Origin: RPQJ01 sp963823535
Lineage (GTDB): Bacteria > Pseudomonadota > Gammaproteobacteria > Steroidobacterales > Steroidobacteraceae
Direction of reading: 5' to 3'
Assembly: GCA_963823535.1 (NCBI GenBank)
Contig: CAWGLZ010000006.1
Span: forward strand, 310,001-374,000
DNA: 64,000 bases
The notes beneath the pieces are model-generated. The model was not told where the DNA came from and did not search any database. It was given only the letters and a program-made list of their open reading frames with translations. A program made the translations under genes and the position numbers. Below, in pieces: positions 52,661 through 61,502 of this stretch (its first letter is position 1; the number at the start of each line of letters is the position of its first letter).

Positions 52661-54747
52661 CACCACATGTTGCGCAACTGGCTCGCGACGTCGATCTGCG
52701 GTCGCTCGTCGTTCGCGCCGGGGTGCCCGGCCTCGTCGGCGCGATCCGGCCACGAGCCCCGCTCGCAGCGCTCGAGCACCGCACTGCTCAGGAAGCGGCT
52801 GCGCGCACCGTGGACGTACCGGTCGCCCATCGGCGATTGCTGTGTCACGTAAAAGCGCACCGGGGCGAGCAGGTGCAGTTCCTGTCGTGCCCGTGTCAGG
52901 GCGACGTACAGCAGTCGCCGCTCCTCGTCGACGAGTTCCGCACGGCCGGTGGCGAACTCGGACGGGAAGCTGCCGTCGGTGACGTTCAGGACGTGCACGG
53001 ACTCCCATTCCTGGCCCTTGGCCGAGTGCACCGTCGACAGCACGAGATAGTCCTCGTCCAGCAGTGGATCGCCCGAGAAGTCGCCCGTCGCCTGCGGCGG
53101 GTCGAGCGTCAGTTCGGTCACGAAGGACTCGCGTGACGCATGTTGCACCGCGAGCCGCTCGAGCTGCTCGAGGTCGCCGCGCCGTGCCTGCGCCGCCTCG
53201 TACAACCGCTCCAGCTGGGGCTCGTACCAGCCGCGGACGAGCGTGACCTGGCCTTCCCAGGCGGCCCCGCCAGCCGTGATCGTCGACATGAGGGTCGCGA
53301 ACGCCGGCCAGTGTTCCCGGGTCGCCGACGGCACCGCCTGGCCGGCGAGGTCCGGCCAGCGGAAGCCTGCCGCCTCGAACGCGTCGCAGATCCGCTCCGA
53401 GTTGGCCGGCCCCATGCCCGGCAGCAGCTGCAGTACCCGGAACGCGGCGATGCGGTTGCGCGGGTTGTCCGCCCAGCGCAGCACCGCGAGCAGGTCCTTC
53501 ACGTGCGCGGCTTCCAGGAACTTGAGCCCGCCATATTTCACGTAGGGGATGTTGCGCCTCACCAGCTCGAGCTCGAGCACGTCGCTGTGGTCGGCATTGC
53601 GGAACAACACGGCCTGGCGACGCAGGTCGATGCCGCGCTCCCGGCACTCGAGCACGCGCTCGACGACGTAGGCCGCCTGGGCCTGGTCGTCCTGCACGGT
53701 GACGTAGCGCGGCCGGGCGCCGCCGCCCCGCGCGCTGCGCAGGAATTTCCGGTACTGGCGCCCGCCCTCCGCCATCAGCGCGTTGGCCACGTCGAGCACC
53801 GCCTGCGTCGAGCGGTAGTTTTCCTCGAGCATGACGACGTGCGCAGGCGGAGAGAAGCGTTCCGGAAAGTCGAGGATGTTCTCGACCGTCGCGCCACGGA
53901 AGGAATAGATCGCCTGTGCGTCGTCGCCGACCACCGTGACCCCGGCGCCCGTGGGCTTGAGGCGCAGCAGGATCTCCGCCTGCAACGCATTGGTGTCCTG
54001 GTACTCGTCGACGAGCACGTGGTCGAACTGGCCACCGATCTCCGCCGCGAGCGACGCGTCGCGCACCATGACCTGCCAGTAGAGCAGCAGGTCGTCGTAG
54101 TCGAGCGCCTGCTGCACGAGCTTCTCCTCGACATACGCACGGCAGAGCGCGCCGAGTTGCTCCTCCCAGTCGAGGCACCATGGGTACGCCGTCTCGAGCG
54201 TGTGGCGCAGCGGTTGCTGGGTGTTGACGCGGTGGGAATAAATGCCGAGGCAGGTGTCCTTGCGCGGGAACCGCTTCTCGGTCTTCGACAAGCCCAGCCG
54301 GTGCCGCACGACATCCATGAGGTCCGCCGCGTCGCTGCGGTCGAGCACGCTGAAGGTCGGGTCGAGTCCGAGGCGACGGGCATGCTGGCGGATCAGGCGG
54401 TTGCCGATGGCGTGGAAGGTCCCCGACCAGGGCAGGCGCAGGACCGCGGGCGTCGCGGCGCCCGCGCGCGCCGCCGCCATCGCCTCCGCCACCACCCGCT
54501 GCGCCCGGCGCGTCATCTCCTGCGCGGCACGACGCGTGAAGGTCAGCAGCAGCAGGCGCTCCGGCGGAACCCCCTGCATCAGCAGGTGCGCGACGCGGTG
54601 GGCCAGTGTCGTCGTCTTGCCCGTGCCGGCGCCCGCGATCACCAGCAACGGGGCGGCACGCACGCCGGCGCCCGGGACGGCCTCCCCGAAGGTGGCCGCC
54701 TCGCGCTGCGCCGGATTGAGGCGCGCAAATGCATCGCTGCCCGTCAT
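52660..54747 (-). CDS. UvrD/Rep-type superfamily 1 DNA helicase
   Basis: A 695-residue SF1A helicase. Walker A is IAGAGTGKTTTLAHRV near residue 38, motif Ia LLTFTRRAAQEM, Walker B LVDEYQDTN, motif III VVGDDAQAIYSFRGA, motif IV LEENYRST, motif V STVHSAKGQEWESVHVLNV and motif VI LLYVALTRARQELHL. The early GTFHAIGNRLIRQH is typical of UvrD-like, not RecB, proteins. It is shorter and differs from UvrD and Rep at the C-terminus; I would not assign a specific name. It is convergent with the RRM genes. Confidence 0.93.
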   Translation of the reverse strand: MTGSDAFARLNPAQREAATFGEAVPGAGVRAAPLLVIAGAGTGKTTTLAHRVAHLLMQGVPPERLLLLTFTRRAAQEMTRRAQRVVAEAMAAARAGAATPAVLRLPWSGTFHAIGNRLIRQHARRLGLDPTFSVLDRSDAADLMDVVRHRLGLSKTEKRFPRKDTCLGIYSHRVNTQQPLRHTLETAYPWCLDWEEQLGALCRAYVEEKLVQQALDYDDLLLYWQVMVRDASLAAEIGGQFDHVLVDEYQDTNALQAEILLRLKPTGAGVTVVGDDAQAIYSFRGATVENILDFPERFSPPAHVVMLEENYRSTQAVLDVANALMAEGGRQYRKFLRSARGGGARPRYVTVQDDQAQAAYVVERVLECRERGIDLRRQAVLFRNADHSDVLELELVRRNIPYVKYGGLKFLEAAHVKDLLAVLRWADNPRNRIAAFRVLQLLPGMGPANSERICDAFEAAGFRWPDLAGQAVPSATREHWPAFATLMSTITAGGAAWEGQVTLVRGWYEPQLERLYEAAQARRGDLEQLERLAVQHASRESFVTELTLDPPQATGDFSGDPLLDEDYLVLSTVHSAKGQEWESVHVLNVTDGSFPSEFATGRAELVDEERRLLYVALTRARQELHLLAPVRFYVTQQSPMGDRYVHGARSRFLSSAVLERCERGSWPDRADEAGHPGANDERPQIDVASQLRNMW

Positions 54748-54853
54748 GGATGGGGCACTATAGGCGTGGACTGTATGGATATCCAGTCGTCCACCGGGTC
54801 CCTGCGAGCCTGTAACATGCGCGCGGTCTCAACCGGTGGAGGTGCATCGCACC

Positions 54854-55267
54854 ATGGACGAGTTCGACTTCATTGGGTTTCTGTGGCGCCTGCTGTTTGC
54901 CGTGGCCCTGGTGCTGCTCACCTTCAACCCCACCGGTCATTCCTACTACCACTGGCTCATGGACGGCTTCCCGTCCATCCAGCCGCTCGAGGCCGTGGCC
55001 GGCATCCTGTTGCTCGGCGGATGGATCTTCTTCGTCAAGTCCACCCTTGCGGCCATGGGAACCGTCGGGCTCGGGTTGCTGCTGGCCTTCTTCGCGGCGA
55101 TCGTGTGGTGGGTCGTGAGCCAGGGCTGGCTCGACGTTCGCGACCGCTCTGCGATGGCGTGGGTCGTGCTGCTGGTCCTGGGCGTGGTGCTCGGCATCGG
55201 GATGTCGTGGTCCCACGTCCGCCGCAAGCTGTCCGGACAGGCATCGGTCGACCGGGTCGACAAGTAG
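54854..55267 (+). CDS. DUF6524-like small membrane protein
   Basis: A 137-residue inner-membrane protein with four predicted helices. The N-terminus MDEFDFIGFLWRLLFAVALVLLTFNPTGHSYYHWL is the most characteristic part and matches my recollection of the DUF6524 family, of unknown function. GGAGG nine bases before the ATG at 54854 decides the start over a GTG six codons earlier. It is divergent from the helicase gene and convergent with the aldehyde dehydrogenase gene. Confidence 0.75.
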   Translation: MDEFDFIGFLWRLLFAVALVLLTFNPTGHSYYHWLMDGFPSIQPLEAVAGILLLGGWIFFVKSTLAAMGTVGLGLLLAFFAAIVWWVVSQGWLDVRDRSAMAWVVLLVLGVVLGIGMSWSHVRRKLSGQASVDRVDK

Positions 55268-55292
55268 CCGCGCCCCCGCCGGAGGCGCCCGG

Positions 55293-56669
55293 CTAGCGGA
55301 CGAGCTTGAGCAGCTTTTCCTTCGTGTCGCTGTACGGCGGGTAGCGCATCGGCGCATCCAGCCGGAAGCTGCGCTTCATGACCGGCTTCATGTGGCTGAA
55401 GGTCTCGAAGCCGTACCAGCCGGTGTAGCGCCCCATGCCGCTGTTGCCGATGCCGCCGAACGGCAGCTCGGGCGACACCATGAAGATCACCGCGTCGTTG
55501 ATGCAGACGCTGCCGGCGCTCAGGCGGGTGAGCACCGCCTCCTCGAGCGCCTTGCTCTTCGTGAACAGGTACAGCGCGAGCGGCTTCGGCCGGTCCGCGA
55601 CGTGCTTGATCGCATGGTGCATCTCGTCGACGGTGATCACCGGCAGGATCGGTCCGAAAATCTCCTCCTGCATCAGTGCGGAGTCGGGCGGCGGGTCGAG
55701 CACGATCGTCGGCTCAACGTACCGCTTCGCAACATCCACGCGACCCCCGGCATGGATCTTCTGCCCGTCGAGCAGCTGCTGGAAGCGTGCCGCGTGCCGC
55801 TCGCTCGCGATCCGGCAGTAGTCGGGACTCTGCGACGGATCTTCGCCGTAGAACTCCTTGATCTTGCCGGCGAGCAGGTCGGTGAACCGTGCGGCCACCT
55901 CGCGGTGGACCAGGACGTGGTCCGGCGCCACGCAGGTCTGGCCCGCGTTGATGAACTTGCCCCAGGCGATGCGCGAGGCCGCCACCTCGAGGTCGGCGCT
56001 CTTGTCGATGAGGCACGGGCTCTTGCCGCCCAGTTCGAGTGTCACGGGCGTCAGGTGCTTCGCGGCGGCCGTCATGACGATGCTCCCCACACGCTCGTTG
56101 CCCGTGTAGAGGATGTGGTCGAACCGCTGCTCCAGCAGCTCGGTGGTCTCCGGAATGCCGCCCTCGACGACGGCGAAGGCATCGGCATCGAGGTACCGTG
56201 GCAGGATGGCGGCGATGGCCGCCGACGTGTGCGACGTAACTTCGGACGGCTTCATCACCACGCAGTTTCCTGCCGCGACCGCACCGACGAGGGGTGCCAT
56301 CACCATCGACAGCGGGTAGTTCCAGGGCGCAATGACCAGCACCACGCCCTTCGGGTCGGGCTGGAGGTAGCTGCGCCCGGGCTGGACCATGATCGGCGTG
56401 CGGACTCGCTTCGGCTTCATCCAGCGCGCGAGGTGCTTGCGCGCGTACTTGGCCTCCGCCTCCACGAAGCTGAGCTCGGTCAGGATCGCCTCGAATCGGC
56501 ACTTGCCGAGGTCCAGGCGCAGCGCCTCGGCAAAATCCTGCTCGTGGTCACGCATCATCCGTTCGATCTCGGCGAGCTGGCCGAGCCGCCACTCGATCGG
56601 GCGGGTCTTGCCGCTGTCGAAGGCCTGGCGCAGGCGGGCCATCGTCGCGGGTAGCGTGGAACTGCTCAC
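55293..56669 (-). CDS. Aldehyde dehydrogenase (coniferyl-aldehyde / fatty-aldehyde type)
   Basis: NAD(P)-dependent aldehyde oxidation. The 458-residue protein has VIAPWNYPLSMVMAPLVGA for cofactor binding, LELGGKSPCLID with the general-base Glu, the nucleophile in NAGQTCVAPDHVL, EEIFGPILPV and the late PELPFGGIGNSGMGRYTGWYGFETFSH. This short form belongs to the class 3 branch that includes coniferyl aldehyde and fatty aldehyde dehydrogenases. I prefer the GTG at 56669, with GGAG six bases upstream; an ATG 14 codons earlier (56711) is the alternative. Confidence 0.93.
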   Translation of the reverse strand: MSSSTLPATMARLRQAFDSGKTRPIEWRLGQLAEIERMMRDHEQDFAEALRLDLGKCRFEAILTELSFVEAEAKYARKHLARWMKPKRVRTPIMVQPGRSYLQPDPKGVVLVIAPWNYPLSMVMAPLVGAVAAGNCVVMKPSEVTSHTSAAIAAILPRYLDADAFAVVEGGIPETTELLEQRFDHILYTGNERVGSIVMTAAAKHLTPVTLELGGKSPCLIDKSADLEVAASRIAWGKFINAGQTCVAPDHVLVHREVAARFTDLLAGKIKEFYGEDPSQSPDYCRIASERHAARFQQLLDGQKIHAGGRVDVAKRYVEPTIVLDPPPDSALMQEEIFGPILPVITVDEMHHAIKHVADRPKPLALYLFTKSKALEEAVLTRLSAGSVCINDAVIFMVSPELPFGGIGNSGMGRYTGWYGFETFSHMKPVMKRSFRLDAPMRYPPYSDTKEKLLKLVR

Positions 56670-56804
56670 ATCGGTCTCCAGGTGTCCCGTCGAACGGCGG
56701 GGATCGGCCATGCAAGTTATCACAGGGCCTGCGCGTCCGGCGCACTGCAGCCTTCGGGTACCGGGAGGTATCATCGCCGTCGTTCCCGCAGAGCCCGGCA
56801 GGCG

Positions 56805-57329
56805 ATGACCGACGAAATCCGCAATGTCTTCACAGGACGCGTGCTGCGACTCAACCTCGAGACGGTCACCCTGCCGAATGGCAGCGTCGCCGAACTCGAG
56901 ATCGCCCACCACCCGGGCGGAGCCGCCGTGGTCGCGGTCGACGCCGCGGGCCGCGTCTGCCTGCTGCGACAGTTCCGTCACGCGGCCGGCGGCTGGCTCA
57001 CCGAGCTGCCCGCCGGGAAACTCGATGGCGGCGAGCCACCGCTGGCCTGCGCGCAGCGCGAGCTCGCCGAGGAGGCGGGTGTCGTGGCGCGGCAGTGGGA
57101 CAAGCTCGGCGAGGTCTACAGCTCGCCCGGCGTCCTGACCGAGGTCATCCACCTGTTCCTGGCACGGGATCTGGCGGCGTCCGACGCCCGCCCCGAGGAG
57201 CACGAGGTCTTCGAGGTCGAATGGCTCCCCGTGCCGGAGGCCGTGGCGCTGGCGGCCAGCGGCCGCCTGCGGGACGCGAAGAGCGTGATCGGCCTCCTCT
57301 GGGCCAATGAACGCCTCGGTACCCGCTGA
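56805..57329 (+). CDS. Nudix hydrolase, ADP-ribose pyrophosphatase-like
   Basis: A 174-residue Nudix protein. The Nudix box is complete: AGKLDGGEPPLACAQRELAEEAGV near residue 70, with the REL-EE metal ligands. YSSPGVLTEVIHLFLARDL follows, a segment seen in ADP-sugar and ADP-ribose hydrolases (NudF type). LRQFRHAAGGWLTELPAG before the box also matches that group. The ATG at 56805 gives the family start. It is divergent from the aldehyde dehydrogenase gene. Confidence 0.88.
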   Translation: MTDEIRNVFTGRVLRLNLETVTLPNGSVAELEIAHHPGGAAVVAVDAAGRVCLLRQFRHAAGGWLTELPAGKLDGGEPPLACAQRELAEEAGVVARQWDKLGEVYSSPGVLTEVIHLFLARDLAASDARPEEHEVFEVEWLPVPEAVALAASGRLRDAKSVIGLLWANERLGTR

Positions 57330-57438
57330 AACGCGCCCGCCCCCCTCCGGAGATCCGTGACGCGTCTCGCACTGCGTGAGTCCGGCGATTCTGTAATATC
57401 CTCGGCATACGTCTGCGATGACCGTGGAGACAGCAACC

Positions 57439-57807
57439 ATGACGGAGAAGCCACGCGGCAAGGCTCCGGTGCCACCGACGGCCGGCCACGACCCGGGCCA
57501 CCTGGGTGTGAACGACCGGGGCAACGTCACCTGGGAGTGGGCGGATGAACGTGACCTCCAGGCGGACGACACGCTCGGTGCGGCCGAGCGAGTGCGTGCA
57601 CTGGTGGATCCTTCGCTGCAGGTGAAGGACGACGACGACGACCCGATGAGCCCTGCCCAGAGCAACCCCAAAGGCCTCAAGTCGGGCTACAACCCTTACA
57701 ACAGCGGTGCGCTCGGCAAGCAGAGCTGGAAGAAGAAGCGCAGCCTCAAGGAGCTCTCGAAGTGGATCGAGCTGCGCAAGAAGATGGCGCAGAAGACCGA
57801 GGAATAG
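57439..57807 (+). CDS. Conserved-looking protein of unknown function, 122 residues
   Basis: A soluble, highly charged protein. It has GVNDRGNVTWEWADERDLQADDTLGAAERV (broken here for length at about residues 22-51), an acidic run DDDDDP, and a basic end with GYNPYNSGALGKQSWKKKRSLKELSKWIEL. It looks like a family I have seen only as hypothetical in gammaproteobacteria. GGAG nine bases before the ATG at 57439 favours this start over an ATG seven codons earlier. The charge pattern suggests a partner-binding protein, but no function can be given. Confidence 0.78.
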   Translation: MTEKPRGKAPVPPTAGHDPGHLGVNDRGNVTWEWADERDLQADDTLGAAERVRALVDPSLQVKDDDDDPMSPAQSNPKGLKSGYNPYNSGALGKQSWKKKRSLKELSKWIELRKKMAQKTEE

Positions 57808-57819
57808 TCGGCCGGGGCG

Positions 57820-58479
57820 TCAGCGCCACTGCTCGGCATGGCGCAGCTTGGCATGCTGGCCCAGGCGGTAGAACTGCCTCAGTTCCGCCAGCATCGCGTC
57901 GGGTCGCGCCTGTCTCCGCCTGAGGAACCGCTCCTCGAGCCGCCCGCAGAAGCGCGCCGCAAACCGGTGCGCCTCCTCGTAGCGACTGCGCTCGTCGGGC
58001 GAGAGGTGGGGGAGGAACGTCACCCCTTCGAACAGGCGCTCGAACAGCTCGCGCGGAAACCGACCGGCGCGCTGCCCGACCATGAGGCGCAGCGCGCTCG
58101 CGTATTTGTCCACCTCGGCCTGCAGCTCGAGTTCGAGCAGCGACACCGGACGCTCCCGGTCCGCGCTCCAGACCACGTAGTGGAAGTGGCTCACGCCCTC
58201 GAGTGCCGTGCAGTAGTCGGAGAGATTGTCCTCCGACAGCGCCTGCAACGGGCATCGCTCCCCCAGCCGCGCGAGCACGGCCTGATCCAGGTACAGCGAA
58301 ATCCCGACGCCGTCCGCGTCCTCGACGACCAGCAATTGCTCGTCGGTGGGCGGCGACCCGGCGGTGCCCTGCAGTGCGGCTGCATGCGCGGCATCCGTGA
58401 TCAGGAAGTCGTAGACATCGTGCGCCGACGGCGCATCGTAGAGTCCGGCGATCAGTCCCTGCAGATCGCGCAGCAGCAC
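57820..58479 (-). CDS. Unrecognised protein, second of a two-gene unit
   Basis: A 219-residue soluble protein without signal peptide or membrane helix. The N-terminal half is acidic and hydrophobic (VYDFLITDAAHAAALQG, then LLVVEDADGVGISLYLDQAVL); the C-terminal half is Arg-rich and helical (RFAARFCGRLEERFLRRRQ). The GTG at 58479 is five bases after the upstream gene's stop and is the first reasonable start; no ribosome site is visible, so it probably depends on coupling. I do not recognise the family. Frame length and composition support a real gene. Confidence 0.72.
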   Translation of the reverse strand: MLLRDLQGLIAGLYDAPSAHDVYDFLITDAAHAAALQGTAGSPPTDEQLLVVEDADGVGISLYLDQAVLARLGERCPLQALSEDNLSDYCTALEGVSHFHYVVWSADRERPVSLLELELQAEVDKYASALRLMVGQRAGRFPRELFERLFEGVTFLPHLSPDERSRYEEAHRFAARFCGRLEERFLRRRQARPDAMLAELRQFYRLGQHAKLRHAEQWR

Positions 58480-58484
58480 GGGCG

Positions 58485-59123
58485 TCAGTTCGGTACGCGA
58501 CTGACCGGCACCACGGCGGGGCTCACGCCCAGCTCGCGCAGCAGTCCGTGCGCGCGCGGACTGCCGGTCTTGAGCCAGACCTCGTAGAGGCGCAGCACGT
58601 CCCGATCGCTGCTGCGCCAGGACATCTCGCTGACGTCGTTCAGCGCATCGACCAGGCGCTGGAACTTGACCGCGAGCTCGGCGAACACGGAGGCGAGCGC
58701 GCGGCCACGGGCGCCCGGGCCGCAACTCTCGGCCAGGGTCCCGTACGCTCGCCCGCCCATGGCGATGTGGTAGTCGACATCCACGAGCCTGCGTGCGAAT
58801 CCGTGGGACAGGAAACCGGCGACGAAGAGCGAGACATCGCCGAGTCGCTGCAGGGCGCGGCTGCGCTGCTCGCCGCTCTCGGCGCTCGCCGCCTCGGCCA
58901 GCATCAGCGCCAGGGGCTTGAGGCGAGCTCCCTCGGGCGTCGGTTCGAACAGCGCCTCGGACCGCGCGAACATGGTCAGCACGTTCACGACGTAGTGCTC
59001 CGTATGATCGTCCACGCCGACCCGCTGTCGCGCGAGCGCTTCGTGCACGGAATCACGGAAGAATTCCTGCAGGTTCCGATGGTCGATGGCAGGCGTTCCA
59101 CTGGCCTTGGTTTCCGGTTTCAT
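58485..59123 (-). CDS. Unrecognised helical protein, first of a two-gene unit
   Basis: A 212-residue, mostly alpha-helical soluble protein. Recognisable stretches are NLQEFFRDSVHEALARQRVGVDDHTEHYVVNVLTMFARSE (about residues 17-56, split in use), FVAGFLSHGFARRLVDVDYHIAMGGRAYGTLA and EMSWRSSDRDVLRLYEVWLKTGS. The conserved-looking D-DYH-MGG-AY segment could be a functional site. GGAGAGGAGG just before the ATG at 59123 fixes the start. I know no function for it. The following gene starts five bases after the stop. Confidence 0.75.
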   Translation of the reverse strand: MKPETKASGTPAIDHRNLQEFFRDSVHEALARQRVGVDDHTEHYVVNVLTMFARSEALFEPTPEGARLKPLALMLAEAASAESGEQRSRALQRLGDVSLFVAGFLSHGFARRLVDVDYHIAMGGRAYGTLAESCGPGARGRALASVFAELAVKFQRLVDALNDVSEMSWRSSDRDVLRLYEVWLKTGSPRAHGLLRELGVSPAVVPVSRVPN

Positions 59124-59367
59124 GGCCTCCTCTCCACGGCGTAAAACAAGCGGATAGCAGCCGGCCGTCGCAACTGCTGACAGCGCGGGGGACGAGAAAA
59201 GGCAAAGGCCGGAAGGCGTAGTGGGCTGCGTCGAGGGATCAACCGATCCATCGCGTACGCTCGCTGACGTGAAGTCGTGCGGGCACCATGACCCGAAGTT
59301 ACCGAAACAGTCCGCTTGCAATCAAGACGTCGAGTGCGACCGACTTCACGGTTCCGGACGGCCGCGC

Positions 59368-60051
59368 TCAGGCGAGCAGGTCGGCGAGTTCGGCGAGCGA
59401 GTGGACCGTGTGCGGCGGTGGCGGCAATGCGTCCGGCCAGGCAGCGCCCCGCCGGTTCAGCCACACCGGCGTGATGCCCGCACGCCGTGCGCCCTCGACG
59501 TCCGCGACCGCATCGTCGCCCACGTGCAGTGCCCGCTCGCTCGCGAGCCCGGCGCGCTCGAGGAGCAGTCCGAAGATGCGCGGGTCGGGCTTCAGCACGC
59601 CGGCGTCGCGCGCCGCGAGGGCCTGCTCGAAGAAGCGTGCGAGCCCGATGATCGCCAGGTCCGCGTTGCCGTTGCTGACGGCGAACAGCCGGAACCGCGC
59701 CTGCAGGCGCTCGAGCGCGGGCAGCACGTCGTCGTACAGCACGACCTCGTTGCGCGCCCGGTAGAAGACTGCGAACGCCTCCTCCGCCATCGCGTACGGG
59801 TAGCCCGACTCGCGGGCATGATGGCGCAGCGATTCCATCCTGAGCCACGTGAAGTCGTGGCGCATGGCGGGGAACTCCATGGCCATGCGTGCACGGACGT
59901 CACGCATCGACTCGAGCGTGTGCGTTTCGAGCACACGCGGGTAGCGCTCCTGCAGGAATCCCAGCATCGCGTGCTCCGCGCGCACGATCACGGGCCCCAC
60001 TTCCCACAGGGTGTCGTCGAGATCGAAGATGATGGCCTGGACTTGGCGCAT
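59368..60051 (-). CDS. HAD-IA family phosphatase (YigB-like)
   Basis: A 227-residue haloacid-dehalogenase phosphatase. Motif I is IIFDLDDTLWEVGPVI, motif II AVSNGNADL, motif III lysine in AGVLKPDPRIFG and motif IV HVGDDAVADVEGARRAG. The form with DLDDTLW and GVLKPDP resembles YigB, a flavin-pathway phosphatase (5-amino-6-(5-phosphoribitylamino)uracil), but members of this group are promiscuous. The ATG at 60051 is the family start. It is divergent from avtA. Confidence 0.88.
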   Translation of the reverse strand: MRQVQAIIFDLDDTLWEVGPVIVRAEHAMLGFLQERYPRVLETHTLESMRDVRARMAMEFPAMRHDFTWLRMESLRHHARESGYPYAMAEEAFAVFYRARNEVVLYDDVLPALERLQARFRLFAVSNGNADLAIIGLARFFEQALAARDAGVLKPDPRIFGLLLERAGLASERALHVGDDAVADVEGARRAGITPVWLNRRGAAWPDALPPPPHTVHSLAELADLLA

Positions 60052-60107
60052 GGCATCGCGGAGTCTAGCGGAGCCGCCCCTGCCCGCGCGGCGGAGGAAA
60101 CGAGCAG

Positions 60108-61370
60108 ATGCAGTCAACAGCCACGCGTTTTGCGCGGAGGGTCGTGCGGCGCACGGGCGCGCTCGAACTCATGGAGGACCTCGCGGGCGCGGCCGCGGGC
60201 GTGCACATGCTGGGTGGCGGTAACCCGGCGCGGATCGCGGCGGTGGAAGCCGTGTACCGGCGGCGACTCGCGGAGATCGCCGCGGATTCCGCGCAGTTCG
60301 GTCGGTTCGCGGCCGCCTACTCGGGCCCGGCCGGGCACACCGGCCTCCGTGCCGCCGTCGCGCGGTTCCTGGCGGCACGCTACGGCTGGGCACTGACGGA
60401 GCGCAATGTCGCGCTGACCCTGGGCAGCCAGTCGGCGTTCTTTGCGCTGTTCAACCTGCTTGCGGGAGACACCGGGGACGGACGCCGGCGAATACTGCTG
60501 CCGCTGGCGCCGGAGTACATCGGCTATACCGACGTCGGCCTCGACGACGGAATGCTGGTCTCCCGGCCCGCGGACGTCGAGGAGCTTGCGGACGGTTTCT
60601 TCAAGTACCACGTGCGGTTCGAGGGTCTCGATGCCGTGCCGGACGTCGGGGCGATCTGCGTCTCGCGGCCGACCAATCCATCGGGCAACGTGCTCTCGAT
60701 GGGCGAACTCCTGCGCCTCGACGCAATCGCGCGTGCACGACAGGTGCCGCTCATCCTGGACGCTGCCTACGGCATGCCGTTCCCGGGCATCCAGTTCGCC
60801 GACGACTCCCAGTTCTGGAACGAGAACGTCATCCTCTGCCTGAGCCTCTCGAAGCTCGGGCTCCCGGGAACCCGCACGGGGATCGTCGTCGCGGATACAC
60901 CGATCGTCGAGGCCATCACCGCGTTCAACGCGTCCGCCGCCCTGGCGCCGGCGTCCACCGCGGCCGAAATCGTGGCGCCGCTGCTCGGCGCGGGCGAACT
61001 GGCGGCGCTTTGCGCGGACGTCATCCGGCCCTACTACGCGACGCGCGCGCAAGAGGCGGTGGACCGGCTGAAAGAGGCATGTCGCGACCTGCCGCTCCGC
61101 CTGCACCGCCCCGAAGGCTCGTTCTTCCTCTGGCTCTGGTTCCCGGGCCTGCCCGTGACGAGCGCGGAGCTGTACCGTCGGCTGAAGGCACGTGGGGTCA
61201 TCGTGCTCTCGGGGCACCACTTCTTTCCCGGCCTGGGGATCGACTGGCCGCACCGGAACGAGTGCCTGAGGATCAGCTACGCCCAGTCACCCGCGAGCGT
61301 ATCCGCCGGCATCGCGGCCATCGCCGACGAGGTACGCCGCGCGTTCGATGCGGCCGGCGGCGGGCGCTGA
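60108..61370 (+). CDS. avtA: Valine-pyruvate transaminase
   Basis: PLP enzyme that makes valine from 2-ketoisovalerate with alanine as amino donor. The 420-residue fold-type I protein has MLGGGNPARI near residue 33, YSGPAGHTGLRAAVARFL, RPTNPSGNVLS, LDAAYGMPFPGI and the PLP lysine in LCLSLSKLGLPGTRTGIV. The GGGNPA and AYG-PFP forms distinguish AvtA from other aminotransferases. GGAGG upstream of the ATG supports the start. Confidence 0.93.
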   Translation: MQSTATRFARRVVRRTGALELMEDLAGAAAGVHMLGGGNPARIAAVEAVYRRRLAEIAADSAQFGRFAAAYSGPAGHTGLRAAVARFLAARYGWALTERNVALTLGSQSAFFALFNLLAGDTGDGRRRILLPLAPEYIGYTDVGLDDGMLVSRPADVEELADGFFKYHVRFEGLDAVPDVGAICVSRPTNPSGNVLSMGELLRLDAIARARQVPLILDAAYGMPFPGIQFADDSQFWNENVILCLSLSKLGLPGTRTGIVVADTPIVEAITAFNASAALAPASTAAEIVAPLLGAGELAALCADVIRPYYATRAQEAVDRLKEACRDLPLRLHRPEGSFFLWLWFPGLPVTSAELYRRLKARGVIVLSGHHFFPGLGIDWPHRNECLRISYAQSPASVSAGIAAIADEVRRAFDAAGGGR

Positions 61371-61390
61371 GCGCTCACCAACGCTCAGCG
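61365..61390. other. Hairpin between convergent avtA and uvrA
   Basis: A 9-bp perfect inverted repeat CGCTGAGCG / CGCTCAGCG with an eight-base loop spans the avtA stop codon. It has no T-tract. It may be a weak terminator or a 3'-end stabiliser; the remaining 110 bases up to the uvrA stop show nothing. Confidence 0.45.
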
Positions 61391-61502
61391 TTGCCTCGCA
61401 GGAGTCGCGCCGCAACCGGCCCCGACCGCCGTGAGTGCTTCTCGAAGGCCGTCGAGGTGAGTGCAAGCGCCATGAGCATCTCCAGCATGTGTTCGTCGCG
61501 CG

